Positions 12,667 through 25,778 are shown, counted from the stretch's first letter. The stretch: DNA of 64,000 bases from Chiua virens (GCA_019787685.1 JAHNUO010000012.1:1364001-1428000); one strand, 5' to 3'. The notes: generated by a model from the letters alone, not told the origin. Program-made: numbers and translations.

Positions 12667-14670
12667 TCAAGTCCAATAAAGTACTATATACTGACTGAAC
12701 ACGTGTAGTACCAACATTTTTTTACTAGGAACTGAAGGACCGATTTTGAGTGTGACCGACCACAACCGGTCACAACCGAGATGAGACTTCCAGGTGCCCG
12801 GGGATGGCCTGCTACTCATGGACCCCTGATCAAAACTAATGTTAGGGGTTGTGTTGCTTTTGAACACAGGCAATTTGCCATAGTAAGCTTTCCACGCCGC
12901 GTCCGAAACGATGGGTGCCGAGACATATTTCTCGATACCGAGGCCGTCCAAGAACGTCGCCAAGTGCGGCAGCGCACGTGTGACCGCCTCGTCTTCACGG
13001 ACACGTAGATCATACCGCGTCAACCCGCCTTGTTCAACGTACCACGCCGGGTCGCGACGGATGACGGCACATTCGTAGATGTCTAGGATCGGCTTGGGGA
13101 GGCCCTTTTGGAGGGCGGCTGAATAGGCCATGGCATGGCCCATCGCTTCGATGGCGTGTTCAGATTGAGGGAGGATGAGCGCGTTGAAGGCTTGTCTCAG
13201 TTGTCTGCGAGGTTCCCCAACCATGCTCTGCAGCAACGCCGTGTTCTCCTCAAACAATGACACAGCATGGTGGGCAAGAAGCGATTCGGATAGGTCTGGG
13301 AGAGGCAGCTGGTATCGCTGCTGTAGCAACTCTGAGAATAACCGGATACACAATGTCAGGATGTCGCCTTCAGAGATGACGGCACCCTTGAGGTCGTTCT
13401 GAGAAATGTCGAGTGAGATAGGACCCGATAAATAAATAAATGACCAACCTCGGAACGGGCCATAAAATTGTTCTCAAAGGTACCCTGAGCACCACAACGC
13501 TCGGAAATCTCGGATGCGCAACGTGACGCATGGCGGGCAAGAGTGGTCTTCACGACGATGGAGAGACCGTGCCGAACGCGAGGATCGAGGGAAGGGTCCT
13601 CCGTGATCTGCCCTATTACGACGGAATACCAGTTTTCCATCACGAGACTTACAGAAACTGCGTGCAAGATAGGCCATTGCTGTGTTCGGAATGAAATGAT
13701 GGGGATTCGCTCGGATGCCTTCCCCGTGATGCAACGATGCATAGAGTACTTTCCAGCAATGAAGGCTGCAGCCTTGAGGGAAGGTATCGCAGGTGCAAGA
13801 AGTGTCATGCCTCCGATCTGGACGCGCCAGTTCTCGTTCCACATAGCTTCCAACGGAGACTTGGGTAACGAATAGTCTCCCAACGTAGAGGTGACCATCG
13901 CGGTGTCAGGGACGACCACAGAATCGAACCGAGTGATAGCGAAGTCCAACGGGGTACCAGGGCGCGGACCAAGTCGGATTGATTCTACCCCCTTGAACAT
14001 TTCCCGCTTGTTGCAGATGGGGGTGATGAAGAAGCGAGGTCCACGATCTTCTCCGTCCACGACCAGCCGAGCCAGAACGACGGCTACTTTGGGAATCCCG
14101 AAAGATGGTGTGGAGGCCGGCATGAATCTATCCATTTGATCAGTAACACAAGCGTTGTGCTGAGGGCACAGACTAACTTGCATGCCTCCTCTCTGGGCGT
14201 ATTAATAATGAAGCCTTCTGACGTCTTCGTGGCTGTGGTCTCCAAGTTGAAGACGTCCAATCCGTGCCCTCTCTCTGTCATCAAGTAGAGACCAATGGTG
14301 TCAAACCGGAGAAGGCGGTCTACGAGAGGTACCAAGTCGGGTCGTTGATGTAGATGACGGGAAAGCACGCCAATGGTCAACCCGACGTGACATATCAAGA
14401 TTATAAACATGGAGAAGTCGCGTGACATGATAGGATCAGTCCACATAGACCAATATTTGGCGGAAAAATGTTCGATATCCTCCGCGGACAACTCTGTGCA
14501 ACGTGTGAGGATTGGCATGAAATGCACGTAGTGACGTACCCACCGTATGTCTGCATCACCAATTTCGCTCGCTGATAAGAGAGCGAGATGGATTCATCGA
14601 CGGAAAAAGACTCGGTGCTGACAGTAAATAAGGGATGGGAGGCGAGCTTGTTCTGCATGTTGTGTTGCAA
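12667..14670 (-). CDS. Acyl-CoA oxidase/dehydrogenase-like flavoprotein
   Basis: This protein resembles peroxisomal acyl-CoA oxidases, the first enzymes of fungal beta-oxidation, which use FAD and oxygen. In order: an N-terminal helical region from MQNKLASHPLFTVSTESFSV, the FAD-binding segment GLYLMTERGHGLDVFNLET with TTATKTSEGFIINTP, a beta domain (FFITPICNK, ESIRLGPRPGTPLDFAITRF), and the helical C-terminal region (RTQQWPILHAVSVSLVMENW; VKTTLARHASRCASEISERC; NALILPQSEHAIEAMGHAMA; LDIYECAVIRRDPAWYVEQG). The length of about 600 residues fits the family. Introns lie near 14540, 14180 and 13440. No C-terminal SKL-type peroxisomal signal is seen; the tail from about 12830 to 12667 reads poorly and may be mis-modelled. 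A dehydrogenase-type activity cannot be excluded. Confidence 0.8.
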
Positions 14671-16360
14671 TGCTTTGCGGGATTGAGAGGTCTCTCTGCA
14701 TTGGCAGGCATTTTATAAGACCACGACGACATAAATTTGGTTTAATGTTGCTTCCCGTAATCCATTAGGGATGGAGTGGGCCGTCAGGACGGGGCTTACA
14801 GTAACGTTACTGTTTGGTGAACAGTTGCACAAGCGAGTCTTAGGCTCACGATTTTGGTGTAGATGCTAGTGGACCGGATCTGACCGGGACCGCCAATGCA
14901 TCTTTACATGTACGCTGTCGCTGAAATAGGACTCGTACTGACTCACGGGACAGACCACATACCTACGGCATGGTGGAAGACGATGATTGGTTGTCAGCTT
15001 TCAACCGAATGCTTCTAGAAAAAACTGGTCTGATGCTGCACATACCGTTTCGAATCTTTCGATCCGATAACTTGACCAGTTTCAAAGAAACAGGATTATT
15101 GTTGGAGATCGCTTAGACCGAGAAAGAAGTTCAGAACTTGTAGACAAGAATTTTCTGAAGCAGCTGCAGATCAGTACCTTTCAACACTTAGATGGCGACC
15201 AAAAATGGACTAACTGGAACAACCTCACGCCGAAGTCAAGGTACGTAACATTCTGTGAAGACTTGGCGTGTCTTTGGCTTGTACTCATTCTCCTCGTTAC
15301 GGCGAATTCGACACTGTCAATGAAAACTCAAATATAATTGACGTGGCATTCCTCACTCTCATCGCAGCGCCGTACGGTGCCGAGGAGCCATACCCGCGTG
15401 TACACCGTACCCGTATACCGCGGGTAAACGGTGTTCTGCGGGTAAGACTGGTCCTCGGGGTGAGTCGGGACTCGGGAATGTTGAGATCCGGCTCGCCGAG
15501 AGATCTTACTCAATTAGCAATCTAGCAATAAAGACTTCGAACAGAGTGTACTAGATGTCATAGGTAGTCTTTAGAGACAAACTTTTGATTTATTACAATA
15601 ATATTAATGTATCGGGGAACCTATCAGTCAGTCTAATCTCCATGGAGCGGCCAGGTATAAAGCAACAACGCGGCGGTGCACGGGCTCGGTGATGTCGTGA
15701 ATCGTGATGTGTCAGGTCGATGGTACTGAGATCGGGAGTGACTAGTGACAGACTGAGATCCTCCCGATCTCAGTCTGTCACTGCCAATACCATCGACCTG
15801 ATGCACCTCAGGCAGCACTTTTCGGGGGTAATAGCAGTCTCCAAGACTCATTTTCGATGCAGGAGGCAATACCTCTAAGAGACTCAACCTCTCGAGAGCC
15901 TCCTATGGATGATACGGTGCGAATCCTTCCAGGAAGCTACTTAGGACCTCTAGAGTGCCTCTTGTCGCTCCTTGCGTGCCTCGATCCATCTTCCCATTGC
16001 CACAGTGCACAGCTTCATCCGTACTCGCCGCTAGTATTGGATGTCTGTATCTGCTCGAGTCAGTTCGACTGTGTAACCATCGTTCTCCTAGTCCAAATGT
16101 CCGAGTTTCTCCACTCCCACAAACTCTGTAGCATATTTGACTTATATGTTACCATGTCCAGGATCCGGACGCAAGTTGCAGCCTGAACGTTTAGGGTCAC
16201 ATATGAAGGGACAGTGTGTAAGTCTCCGAGTCATCGTCCTTTGAGTTATCTTCAGCACAATGCAAGATATTTGTAGTTGAAGTGAACTGCTGGTACATGA
16301 AAACAATAGTCCAACTCCGCTAGCTAAGGCGAGTCGATCTCCCTTCAAGTTGATACCTCC
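14671..16360. other. Long intergenic stretch with inverted repeats
   Basis: No gene is supported. A nested hairpin at 15712-15801 is listed separately. Around 15390-15450 several GCGGGTA/TACCCGC words recur in both orientations. Frames such as 15633-15887 (minus) run across the hairpin and are probably chance. Confidence 0.4.
15712..15801. repeat. Nested inverted repeat (potential cruciform)
   Basis: An inner perfect 16-bp arm pair (15745-15760 GTGACAGACTGAGATC and 15766-15781, its reverse complement) is separated by a 5-nt loop. An outer perfect 14-bp arm pair (15712-15725 TCAGGTCGATGGTA and 15788-15801) surrounds it. A further 13-bp pair, CTGAGATCGGGAG with CTCCCGATCTCAG, overlaps the inner arm, so alternative pairings compete. 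This could be a small foldback element or a cruciform-forming site; no ORF or target duplication proves transposition. Confidence 0.75.
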
Positions 16361-18105
16361 TCAGCCTGAGCGTCCTTCGATCCCCTCTTCATGCCATCCA
16401 TCTCCTGCGAACATAATTCGACTCCCGGCAGAACCGCTGTCAGATAACGCTGATAAGCCAAACTCGGAGTCGATCCCACCCCCGCGCCTGCCTTGGACGT
16501 CGTGTGCGTACAACTCTCGTATGCTTAAGATGAGTCGAGGGGTAAGAGTGAACGCAGGTGTGTATTCCATGACAGTCGCGAATACTTCCTGCCAGGTTGT
16601 CATTTCCCAGGGAATGTGCCCCATGACACTGACTAGGTTGAGGATGTTCAGCAAGAACATGCTATGGCGGGAAAAATTAAATTAGCTCCGTCCCAAACAA
16701 TTTTTAGCGACCTTAAATTGACAGTACAGGGAAAAGATCACGACGGGAGAGTGAATGAGGGTAAGGACGTACGCGAAGAAATACAGGATGCCCTGTTGGA
16801 CCAGTAAATTGATATATCGATTGAGTTGCCACTCCTTTGTCACGCGGTGCATTTGAAGCAACTCCCTCGCGAACTGGATGGTCGCCAGCATGCATAACAC
16901 TGCACCAAAAATCATTCGAAAGATAGCAGACACTTCCGGTAAAATGGGCTCTGTGTATTGAAACGAGCATAGTGAATCATCCAGTACTTGGATGGAAAAA
17001 CCTGAGTTGGTCAGTTCAGTATACGTGCATCAAGTCAACATCGACAATGCGACATACCCAGTGCAATTTTCGGATTGCTGTAGAAAGCGGCAATTGCCAC
17101 AACAGAGATAATCTCGACAGGAGAAAAAGCCAAGAAGCATGCTAAGGATCACCCTCGACCGACCGTACATTGCCCAAACTCTCAGGATCATTATGACTGT
17201 AATTGCCAACACAGATTTCATTTTCTGATCTGAGCTACAAGACCTTGTACTCACGATCAGCTGCGCTGAGCCACAGAAGAAACATCCATTGTGTAATGAC
17301 GATCAAAGTATCGCCTTGAAGTAATCATGAATGAAAAAAAGGGAAAACTTTGGATGAGTGCTCACAACTGTTCAATGCATCAAGCTATGGTCAGAAGCGC
17401 AACCATGAGGCCGAAACGTACATCTAATCTATCTCAGTACATTCATTTTTCATTGAGTTTGAGGGAAATACCTTTGTGGGACCGGGTAGGAAACTACTTC
17501 CATCTTGCTGCGTGGTCAAACCTGGACCAAATTCATGTGTTATTGTCGAACTTACAGAGAGCACTCAATCTGATAAATGCCAAAGGTCAGAATTAATACT
17601 GCAGATATGTATGTATCGCAGGCCGCAGCCATAAGCTCACGCCATAAAATAGAGACCACAATAGCGAACCTGGAAGGGCTTCGTTAGAGGATGTGCCAGA
17701 GAGAGCGAGAATTTCGGCACACACAAGAATGAACAGCGTCGACACCCAGGTCCACGGTTCGCACTACCATCTCAAGCATTAGGGTTATCTTCATCTGGAG
17801 CTGGCCGTGTGCTGACCCAGATGTATCTTATCTTTGTTGATAATTGGTCACGTTGCCTTTGCAATGAGAGTATGTGGAACTGTACCTCTTTCGAGAATGT
17901 AAGAACTGACGTTGTAAAAATCAATGCCATGATGAGTCCGTAACAGAAACAACACCGGCATACTGTAATCATATCCGACAACGGTGAGGACTGCGCCTAC
18001 GAAAAAAAAGTGTGAGATTGATCCTCGAAAGTATGGACGTGCGTACAACATGCATAATTATTCTCTTGAATAAATGCGAGAGAAGGTCTGTAGAGTAGGA
18101 TCCAT
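16361..18105 (-). pseudogene. DUF6533 integral membrane protein, copy 2, exon-1 frameshift
   Basis: The same family and exon plan as copy 1. Later exons are intact and give VVGYDY, VLTFSKEV, ITVIMILRVWAMYGRSRVIL, EWQLNRYINLLVQQGILYFF and PRLILSIRELYAHDVQGRRG, ending near 16361. In exon 1 the ATG at 18103-18105 aligns with copies 1 and 3 (MDPTLQTFS...), but the segment up to NNYAC is one nucleotide out of register: ATG to the TAT codon spans 52 nt here and 51 nt in copy 3. Translation from that ATG meets TAA after 15 codons. No other upstream ATG in the correct frame was found before the conserved segment. The copy is thus probably inactive, unless the base is an assembly error or another start is used. 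Confidence 0.55.
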
Positions 18106-18454
18106 GGTGTTGATGGATTCGAACTGGGGAACGGCTAGGAGTGCTAGACGGGCTCAGATTGATGGGCTTGCTGATACGACCAGCATTGAACTGGTATCCG
18201 TGAAATGATGGCGGGAATTGGGCTTATTTGTAGCAGCTATACGTACGACGTTTAAAGCCAAAAGATGTCCGTCCTCCTCGTTGCTGCGGCGGTGGTCATT
18301 CAAGTTGCCACACTGATCAGATACGGCTAGTGAAGAGTATCCTCAGGCTGGTGTCAATAGTTATGGTATCATGGCTGTCGTAAAATAAAAATAACTCATG
18401 ATGCAGTCAGTATCAAAATTGTTGAAACACCGTGGTGTGATTTCCAGTACTGTC
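18106..18454. other. Intergenic
   Basis: This lies between the copy 2 start and the 3' end of the tRNA-Asp gene. No gene is recognised. Confidence 0.4.
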
Positions 18455-18543
18455 TCTCTGGCGGGGAGTCGAACCCCGCTCTTCCGCGGTCTGCGGAGCA
18501 ATCGCATGACAGGCGGATGTACTATCCGATATACTACCAGAGA
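18455..18543 (-). tRNA. tRNA-Asp (GTC) with intron
   Basis: On the minus strand the 7-bp acceptor stem TCTCTGG/CCAGAGA encloses a D-arm (TAGTATATCGGATAGTA), an anticodon arm and a T-arm with GGTTCGACTCC. The anticodon loop reads CTGTCAT, giving anticodon GTC (Asp). The lower strand of the anticodon stem (GCGG) is reached only after skipping about 18 nt (GCGATTGCTCCGCAGACC), the normal position for a eukaryotic tRNA intron just 3' of the anticodon. The remaining mature length of about 71 nt is standard. It sits about 130 bp beyond the stop of the polymerase epsilon gene. Confidence 0.9.
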
Positions 18544-18675
18544 CCGTTCTCCGAACAGACATCTGCACACCAAAGCTAAACGTGAGTGGGTCATTAAACA
18601 AATCTTACAACGTCTATCAAAACAGTACTGGGCTGCGATCGAAAACAGGGTGTTCTTCCAGGACATCTTTATTTC

Positions 18676-21600
18676 TCACCAATTCTCTAGCATGGCCTGC
18701 GCACACTCCTGCAACAGAATACTCAGCATTGAGGTTTCCAAGCCTCCATTCGAAACTCACCTTTAGTCTCGCAAAATTGTGCACGATGGCCACGTTGAGG
18801 GTCGTTCTCAGCTTCCGCTTCATCTCCGCTTTCCCAAGGACGAGTTGATACGAGCCCGAGCATTGACAGTATCGTGAGATATTGTCTGGCCGGAGTTGCT
18901 TGCATCGGGAACAGCGCATATCTTGTTGAGCGAACGACTTCTCGATCAAACCAACCATCCGAACCAGTTCCATCTCTATCGCAGTCCGATCGAATTCGCC
19001 CTCACATCGCTGACACACCCACTTGGGTGGTCCTATGGCGGCACCACTCGGCATGAGGTCGGGATCACGGCAAAGGTCAAAATCGCGAAGTGCATCGCAC
19101 ATTTTGCATGCAACGTTGGGCAACCTGAGCGTTTCGCAGGGATTTCGGAAAATGGCCTCGTTGGCAAACTCCCGAATCCCGGCCAGTTCCAGTAGGTTCC
19201 GCTTCAAAAGACCAATTTCCACCTGGTAGTCTGTCGCGAGGGCTAGTGCCGCGCAAGTAAACTTGACAAACTCGAGAACAGGGTTGGTGAACGTGAGGTA
19301 AGAACCTGGAAGTATTGGGAACGCGAATTGGGAGTGGAGCTTCTCGTCCTGCATCGAGTCTCTGTACCTGGTCTGAACAGCACCCACAAGTCGCAAAAGT
19401 TTACGGGTGAGCTTTCTAGCAATGAAGTCGCGAGTTGCATCCAGCTCCTTCGCTTTCCCAGCGTCGCGTTGCGTGACATCGGGTGCAATGTTCCTCGTCA
19501 CTCGAAGGGGGACGCGTGAACTCGCGTTTGCCTTCTGTCGGACCTTGTAAAGTTCGACAATAAAGTACTGGATGGCAAAGCTGAGGTCATCCTGGATGGC
19601 TGGCGGCAGGAAAGTCTCGATGTTCCATCGCATCTCGATGGTGACCTCTTCTGGGGGCTCGAGGGCGAGCGGATTCTCGCAAACGACGCCTGCGAAATTG
19701 GCCGAATCCATGAACAATAGATAGTCGTAGAAACGCTCGGTATTCAGATAGACATGTTGGAATAGCTCGTGGGATGTGACCGCGGTAGTTATGTATGTTG
19801 CGTAGGCGTGGGCTGTCCCAGGAGGTTTTGAAGTAGCAAGCAAGATTCGACTCAAGTCGGCATAGATGACATGCGAACCTAGTCGCTTGAATTCCGCAAG
19901 CATCTGAATGAACGTTTTCCGCATAAGCCCAGTGTATGAAACGGTGGAGACTTGGATCGTAGAGATGGGATCCGCTCGTGCTGATCCATCGCCAAAAGTG
20001 GTCGACGGCGAGTGTGGCAGGGCTGTCGAAGTTACACTGGATTTTGTCAAGAAGCCAGGCCTTGACCATCGTCTTCATGATACCAAACGTCAAAGTAGAG
20101 ACGTTGGACTCCCCGAGGGTAAGGTCACGTGGCGCTTCGCCCCGATTATATGCATTCAGCGTATGCGACGTAGAGTCAAAGGCGGTCGTCCCGCCACTTC
20201 CCTCCAACTCGTTCACAACCACAGAGTGCAGGACAGAGTTAAGGCCCAGGTTGCGAACCGTAATTTCCAGGCATACGTTGGAGTAACATCCGGGCGTCAT
20301 GAACTCCGTGCTCTGTAGTTCCTCGGTTGGCCGGTTGTCCGCCTCCCTGCCACCGAGATCTGGACGTTCCGTGGGCGACCACCAAAGGACAATATCCTGC
20401 TGTACTAGCCGACGTGCGAAACTGATGTCAGACAGAATGAGAGGTTGATCGCCGTCGATATGCCCGACGGGAATGTCGTAGTAGTCTGCAAGAGCCAACA
20501 AACGATCGACCCATGTACCTCCCATGACATAACAGTGTAGCATCTTTTGAGCAACATGCAGTTTGCCAAGGAAAAACGTCGAGGGAATGGTAAACCTTGG
20601 CTTTGGGCATCGGCAAGACGGGGAATCTGGAGAGTTTTGGAACGTGGGTGTCAAAGTAGATTTGTTCTTTCGACGAGGAGATTAGGACCGTGTACGATAA
20701 GTTTTCCAAAAGTCCAAGTTCTCGGGAAATTGCCTTGAGGGCAGAGATATCTTTGCTGTGGTATGTCGTGGTGAACTCGCAAGAAGGGGGATATTGGATG
20801 GAAACAGGATCTCCATGACGACCTTGTCGCTTCTTCAAAAGTTCGGCGTACGATTCCTGCAAACGGGGTATACCTTGACGACGCGTTGCTGGGTCTACTA
20901 GATGTAGTTTGACGGAACCGCTAGGAAGGAAAAGGGCAAACACGTGTATGGGGGCACTTTGCGAGAAAGCATGATAGAGGAATAGATACTTGCTACCACG
21001 CCCGCCATCAAGGTACGTCTTGCGAGAAAGAGAACGGTTGGCGCAATCGAGTTGGCTAAGCTCGACTCCCGAGGTCTGGGCTTTATTGAGGGTCAATCCT
21101 AATTCATCGACGGTGCACGTTTTGCCCAGCTTAAGTAGGGCACGCATCTCGAGTGGAACCTTGAATGATATCAGATATACGTCAAGGTGCGGCATGCAAC
21201 CCGTACCTGCCGCTCAAATACCCCGTCGACATTCGGATCGTTCGTCAAATCCGTGAAGTGTTCCTGGATGTCCTCGTAAACATCCTCCTTGACGACCACT
21301 TTGTATAGGTTGATACAAGCAATATCCCTTGGCAGGTGTCGTGTGACCTTCTCCGCCTGGTAGTACTCCGTCCGGAACAAGTCATTTCTGGGTGGGTTCT
21401 TGAAATGGAGGTAAAATTGCCTTGGGATACGAAGGGGGACGGGAGTAAGCTCGCCATCGATGGAGACCCACATCGTAAAGCGTCCAGGAATCTTGCTTGG
21501 TCGAATTTGGACGATGTCCCACCGTTGTATCGTTCGTATCCGGGCGCCCCTAAACAAGGACGGGACGACTGCCGATGTCTCTCCACCCCAGCGTGCTTCG

Positions 21601-24600
21601 CGCCGCTTTCGCCAGCGAGGTTTGATCGCTTTTAACCAACCCGCGTAATCCAAACAGGGATCTGGGAGAGGAGCGGTATACGCATCGTCTTCTTCACGTT
21701 CAGGACTTGGCTTCCAAGTCGCCTTGTGGTTCACGATAGCGATACGTCCCTTATCGGCAAGTTTCTGCGTCCCGAAGTCTTCCATATCGCTTTCTTCGTC
21801 TTGTTGTGCCTTCCGCGGAACGACGGAGAAAAAGTCCGTCATTTTGTTCTGCTTGAACTTGTCCACAGCCCCAGCGACTCTGCGATGCAACCAATCGGGA
21901 TGTCTGATCCTTGGAACAGGATTCGAGACGCCCTGCATGGCCGCGGGAATAGTGATCAGCTTCTGAATCACAGAACCCAACCGCTCGATGTAGTATTCCC
22001 AGTCCAGAATCGAACGAAGGTCGAAGTTACCGAGGCCAGGATCCTTGAGCCACTTTCGGAGGTAGGTCCGCTTGACGGATTCTTCTGCGGAGAAGATGGC
22101 AACTGGAACAGCCCGCTCGGTGACGGGAGCACCGGTAGGTTTTGCAGAGATAACGAACTTGCAAGCGAGACCTTTATCCTTGACCATCTGGTCGCCCAAG
22201 AACTCGGCAAGCCTCTTGGCAGTGCTAATCGACGTGGACTTTTGTCCGGCGTACTCGGCGAGCGTCCTCGACATACTTCTGTTCTCGGCAATGAGCTCGA
22301 CAAGCTCATCGTCCGAGAGTGTCTCCGCGCGAGCGAAGAGGATGTCAAGCCACTGGTTGGCGACGTTCGCGACAGCACCGTAGCACTCCTCAGTCGTAGT
22401 GCCGAGGAGGAACTTCTCGAAAATTTGGGATTGGAAGATCTTGATGAGCTGGAGCTCGCCACGTCGCTTGACCTCAAAACCTTTGAGTTCGGCAAGAGAA
22501 CCGTCGTCATTGAATACCGCGTAACGTTTTTTGAGCAATTTGTCTTCTTCCTTGGACGACGGGAGAATCATGGCCCGGTATGGACCGTCGAGTTCGAAGA
22601 AGATGGAGTTTTCGGAGTGGACGTCGTATTCCCCAGTTTCTGGGTTAAGATTGTGGTATTGATTATTTGTGAACCGCGCGTGGACGAGGTGGTTGAGCAT
22701 CGTACAAGGGTACGACATGAAGATACTCTTGCCGTTGGTCAATTTGAACTTGAAGTTCTCCGGGAACACGCCTGGTAGCATGCACCAGATGCCATCCGTG
22801 TCCAGTTCGAGCGGACGTCCGATCTGTTCCACCAGCGCACGCGCCATCTGGATGATTGTCGCGCCCGTGAGACATGTAATCCCGGCCATCTCCATCGAGT
22901 GCCAGCGTGCACCTTTACGCATCACATACCCATAGAACGAGTTCAGGATACACTTGTGAGCGAGCTGCAATGAGTCGTAGATAACGATCATCTTCTTCGC
23001 TTCGTCCACCTCTGCTAGCGAGCGGCTCTCGCTAACATAAGTATCGAGGTTCTTCTTCCATGTCTTGAGCAGCCCCTTGTACTCGTACCGCCGGTCACGG
23101 AAACGACGCACGGTATCGACATAGAACGGGTTTTCTCGTTGACACACAATAGACTCGCGTGTCTCGATCCTCGTATCCTTCATCTTCTTGTATACTTTGC
23201 GAGAGTAGTCTCCGAGTCGCTTGTGCAACAGTGCCGTCTGTTCCGCTTCCGTCAAATCGACGAACTTTCGCTGTGGTCCTCCAGGTTTCTTCGGGGGGAA
23301 GGTCTCTTGGTTCAGCGCGTGCCGGATCATGTTGTACTCGTCTCTGTGTGCTGGGAAGAATTCGCCTCTCCACGCCCATTCAAGCCTGCGGTCGCACTCC
23401 TTCTCCGGCCGATTGTAGTCGCATACTGCACACACCGATTCGTCGACGATTGAGTCCGGCTGTAGTCGGTTCGACAACATGATGTTGGGGTACATCGCGG
23501 CAACGTCGAGGTGGTAGATCAACGGTTTGTCTGTCCGCCTTGGATCATCCCGCATGAACTCGAGAGCGGATTGGATCTGCGACTTGACCTCATCGTAGTT
23601 GGTCACCTTTTCCAGCGACTCGTTTGATTCATCGACGATGAAAAATGTCAAGGCGGCATCCAGTTCCTCGATTAGCTGTGTACTGTTGGTTAGCATTCAC
23701 AATTAATAACATACTTGATGACGGACCTTGTCAACAGCTTTGGGGACGATCTTGAAATCTGTTGAGATATCACTGCGGAAAACGCCGGCTTCTAATGCTT
23801 CCACGTGGCCACCGACGTACGTTTCCGTGGCGAGTAAGTGACCTTCGAACATATTCAAGTGTGCGTCTTCGTGTCGGTTCGGCATGATGATACGTCCTCG
23901 GTACGCTTCCACCTGAGCCCGGGCATCAGCGAGGTCCAGACGCAATCGCTGGGTCACGTACCATCAGTAATGTTTCACAAAGCGTCCCACTTCCCTTCGC
24001 AGAACTTCGTCTGGGCACAAGGGGATAATGTTGCACAGCGAGAATATGAACGGGTGAACGTATTTCATGTAGAGGTAGTACGTCGCTACAGCATCGGAGA
24101 CGGAGTACTGAGCAAGGACCTGCGGTTGCTCCATGGCATAACTGGTAGCGGATCATCAGCGGAAATGTCAGCTGGAATTGAGTTCACGTACGGTGTCATC
24201 AATTCGGGATCCAATTCGATGGGATTATACCCTAACTTTGCGGTGGTGACTGCCTTCAAGCCTTGACTACCTTGAGGTAAGTACGAATCGCGCTTGACCC
24301 ATCGGAAACAGTCCATATGGACACAACAACGGCTCTTGAATTCGTCCTCGGAGTCCTTCGAGAAACCTGTCTCGAGGAACATGTCGATACCATTCGCCTT
24401 AGCTCTCGCGCAGAGAAAGGGAAAATCGAAGAAGTCCCCGTTGAACGTGGCCATGACCGTGGGCTTCACCTCTTGAATGTGCTCGAAGAATCTCGTGATC
24501 GTTGCGGCCTGACCAAGACGGCACCATGAGTAAACGTAGTTAGCAATCAACGAACGACGTACCTCATCCTTTTCATTGTATACGATAAACGGCCCTTCGT

Positions 24601-25778
24601 ACCCTTCCTTGGGGGTATACTCAAAGTCTTCAATGTCCTCGCTCACGATCTCGCGGTTCGTGATGAGATACCCCTGACCATCAATCATATACGAGATCAT
24701 CATCACTTGGTCAATCGCCTGGTCGGGAAACTTGAGTGGTGCCTTCGTTGTCTCGATATCATACGCCATGACCACCGGGTCCGCACGCTTGACGCGCTCC
24801 ATGAGCTGCGAAAAGCTCGGTTTCCCGGCATCAAACGCCACCGCATACCACAACCCGACACGAAGCTCGTTGTCGATGGCCACGCGCAGATAATAGGGCA
24901 CGTCAAACTCGCGGATATCGACGATGCACTCGCGAGGATCCCTGTCCCGGTAACTTCCACCGCCGATACTCCCCCCAATCTCGGACCACTCGCCCTCGAG
25001 CTCCATATTCGTGCTCGGTCCAGCTGTGGCATTGACGACTTCCGCGTAAGCATCGACAGCGCCGCGTTTGGCACCATTCTGAAGCGCAAGCGGCGCAATG
25101 TCGCGCCTGACCGTCAAGAGATCCGATACGTTCCTAAATGAAAGCTGGAGGTAAAGCCTCTGGTGTCCCATTAAATGATTCGGTAATTTGAGGTCTTCCT
25201 TGCGCTCGCGAACGATCTTGTAAATGACGCCTTCGTACCGCTTCATAAGCCACTCCTCCACGCTCGCCTCCGAACCGCTCTAGCACCACAACACACCCAT
25301 CAGCATACGCGAGAAATTATGCTGAAACACTCACCTTGCACGCGATCCAAAAGTACGGCTCGTACTGCATCGTGCATTTGAACGACCCGCCGTCGTCCTG
25401 TATGAAATAGAAATCGACTGCAGCCTTGCCGCCAGGATGCTCTGGGTCTTTGACGAGCGTTGGGTGCATGTTGATAAGCCAGCCCTCCCGTCGTCCGCCT
25501 TCTTGCAATCGCGCAAAGCCGAACTTTTCGTCGATCTCGTCGCCGAGTCGGACTTGCTCAAATCGTTCAAAGAGCTGTGTGCCGTCGTCGTCACGTTGTG
25601 GTGCTGGGCCCTCGCCTGGTGCGTTGCTGCTGGATGCGCCGCCTCGTCCGCCTCTTCCACCTCTTCCACCTCTCCCTCTGCCACGACCCCGGTTGATGTA
25701 AGTGTTTCCTCGAAAGCCGCCGCGTCCTCCACGTCCGCGTCCATTCGATGTCAGTCCGAAAGTGCCTCCGCGTGCCAT
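18676..25778 (-). CDS. POL2: DNA polymerase epsilon catalytic subunit
   Basis: This is the leading-strand replicative polymerase, about 2,200 residues. An RGG-rich N-terminus precedes the conserved [20 protein letters not shown] and [12 protein letters not shown]. The exonuclease domain has Exo[11 protein letters not shown] and Exo[18 protein letters not shown]. The polymerase domain has motif [19 protein letters not shown], the Cys-rich [19 protein letters not shown] that in the family ligates an Fe-S cluster, motif [21 protein letters not shown] and motif [13 protein letters not shown]. The long inactive B-family C-terminal half follows, then two Cys clusters ([13 protein letters not shown]...CQRC and CSRCKQL...CQC) that bind the second subunit. 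The start at 25778 is the first ATG of the RGG exon. The last intron near 18720-18770 leads to a short end [12 protein letters not shown] with stop at 18676-18678; ignoring that splice would end at 18617. Several short introns are present. Confidence 0.95.

Noticed and set aside
21726..22778. 350-codon plus-strand frame inside POL2
   Set aside because: It is antisense to the conserved polymerase domain, and its composition follows the codon bias of the real gene.
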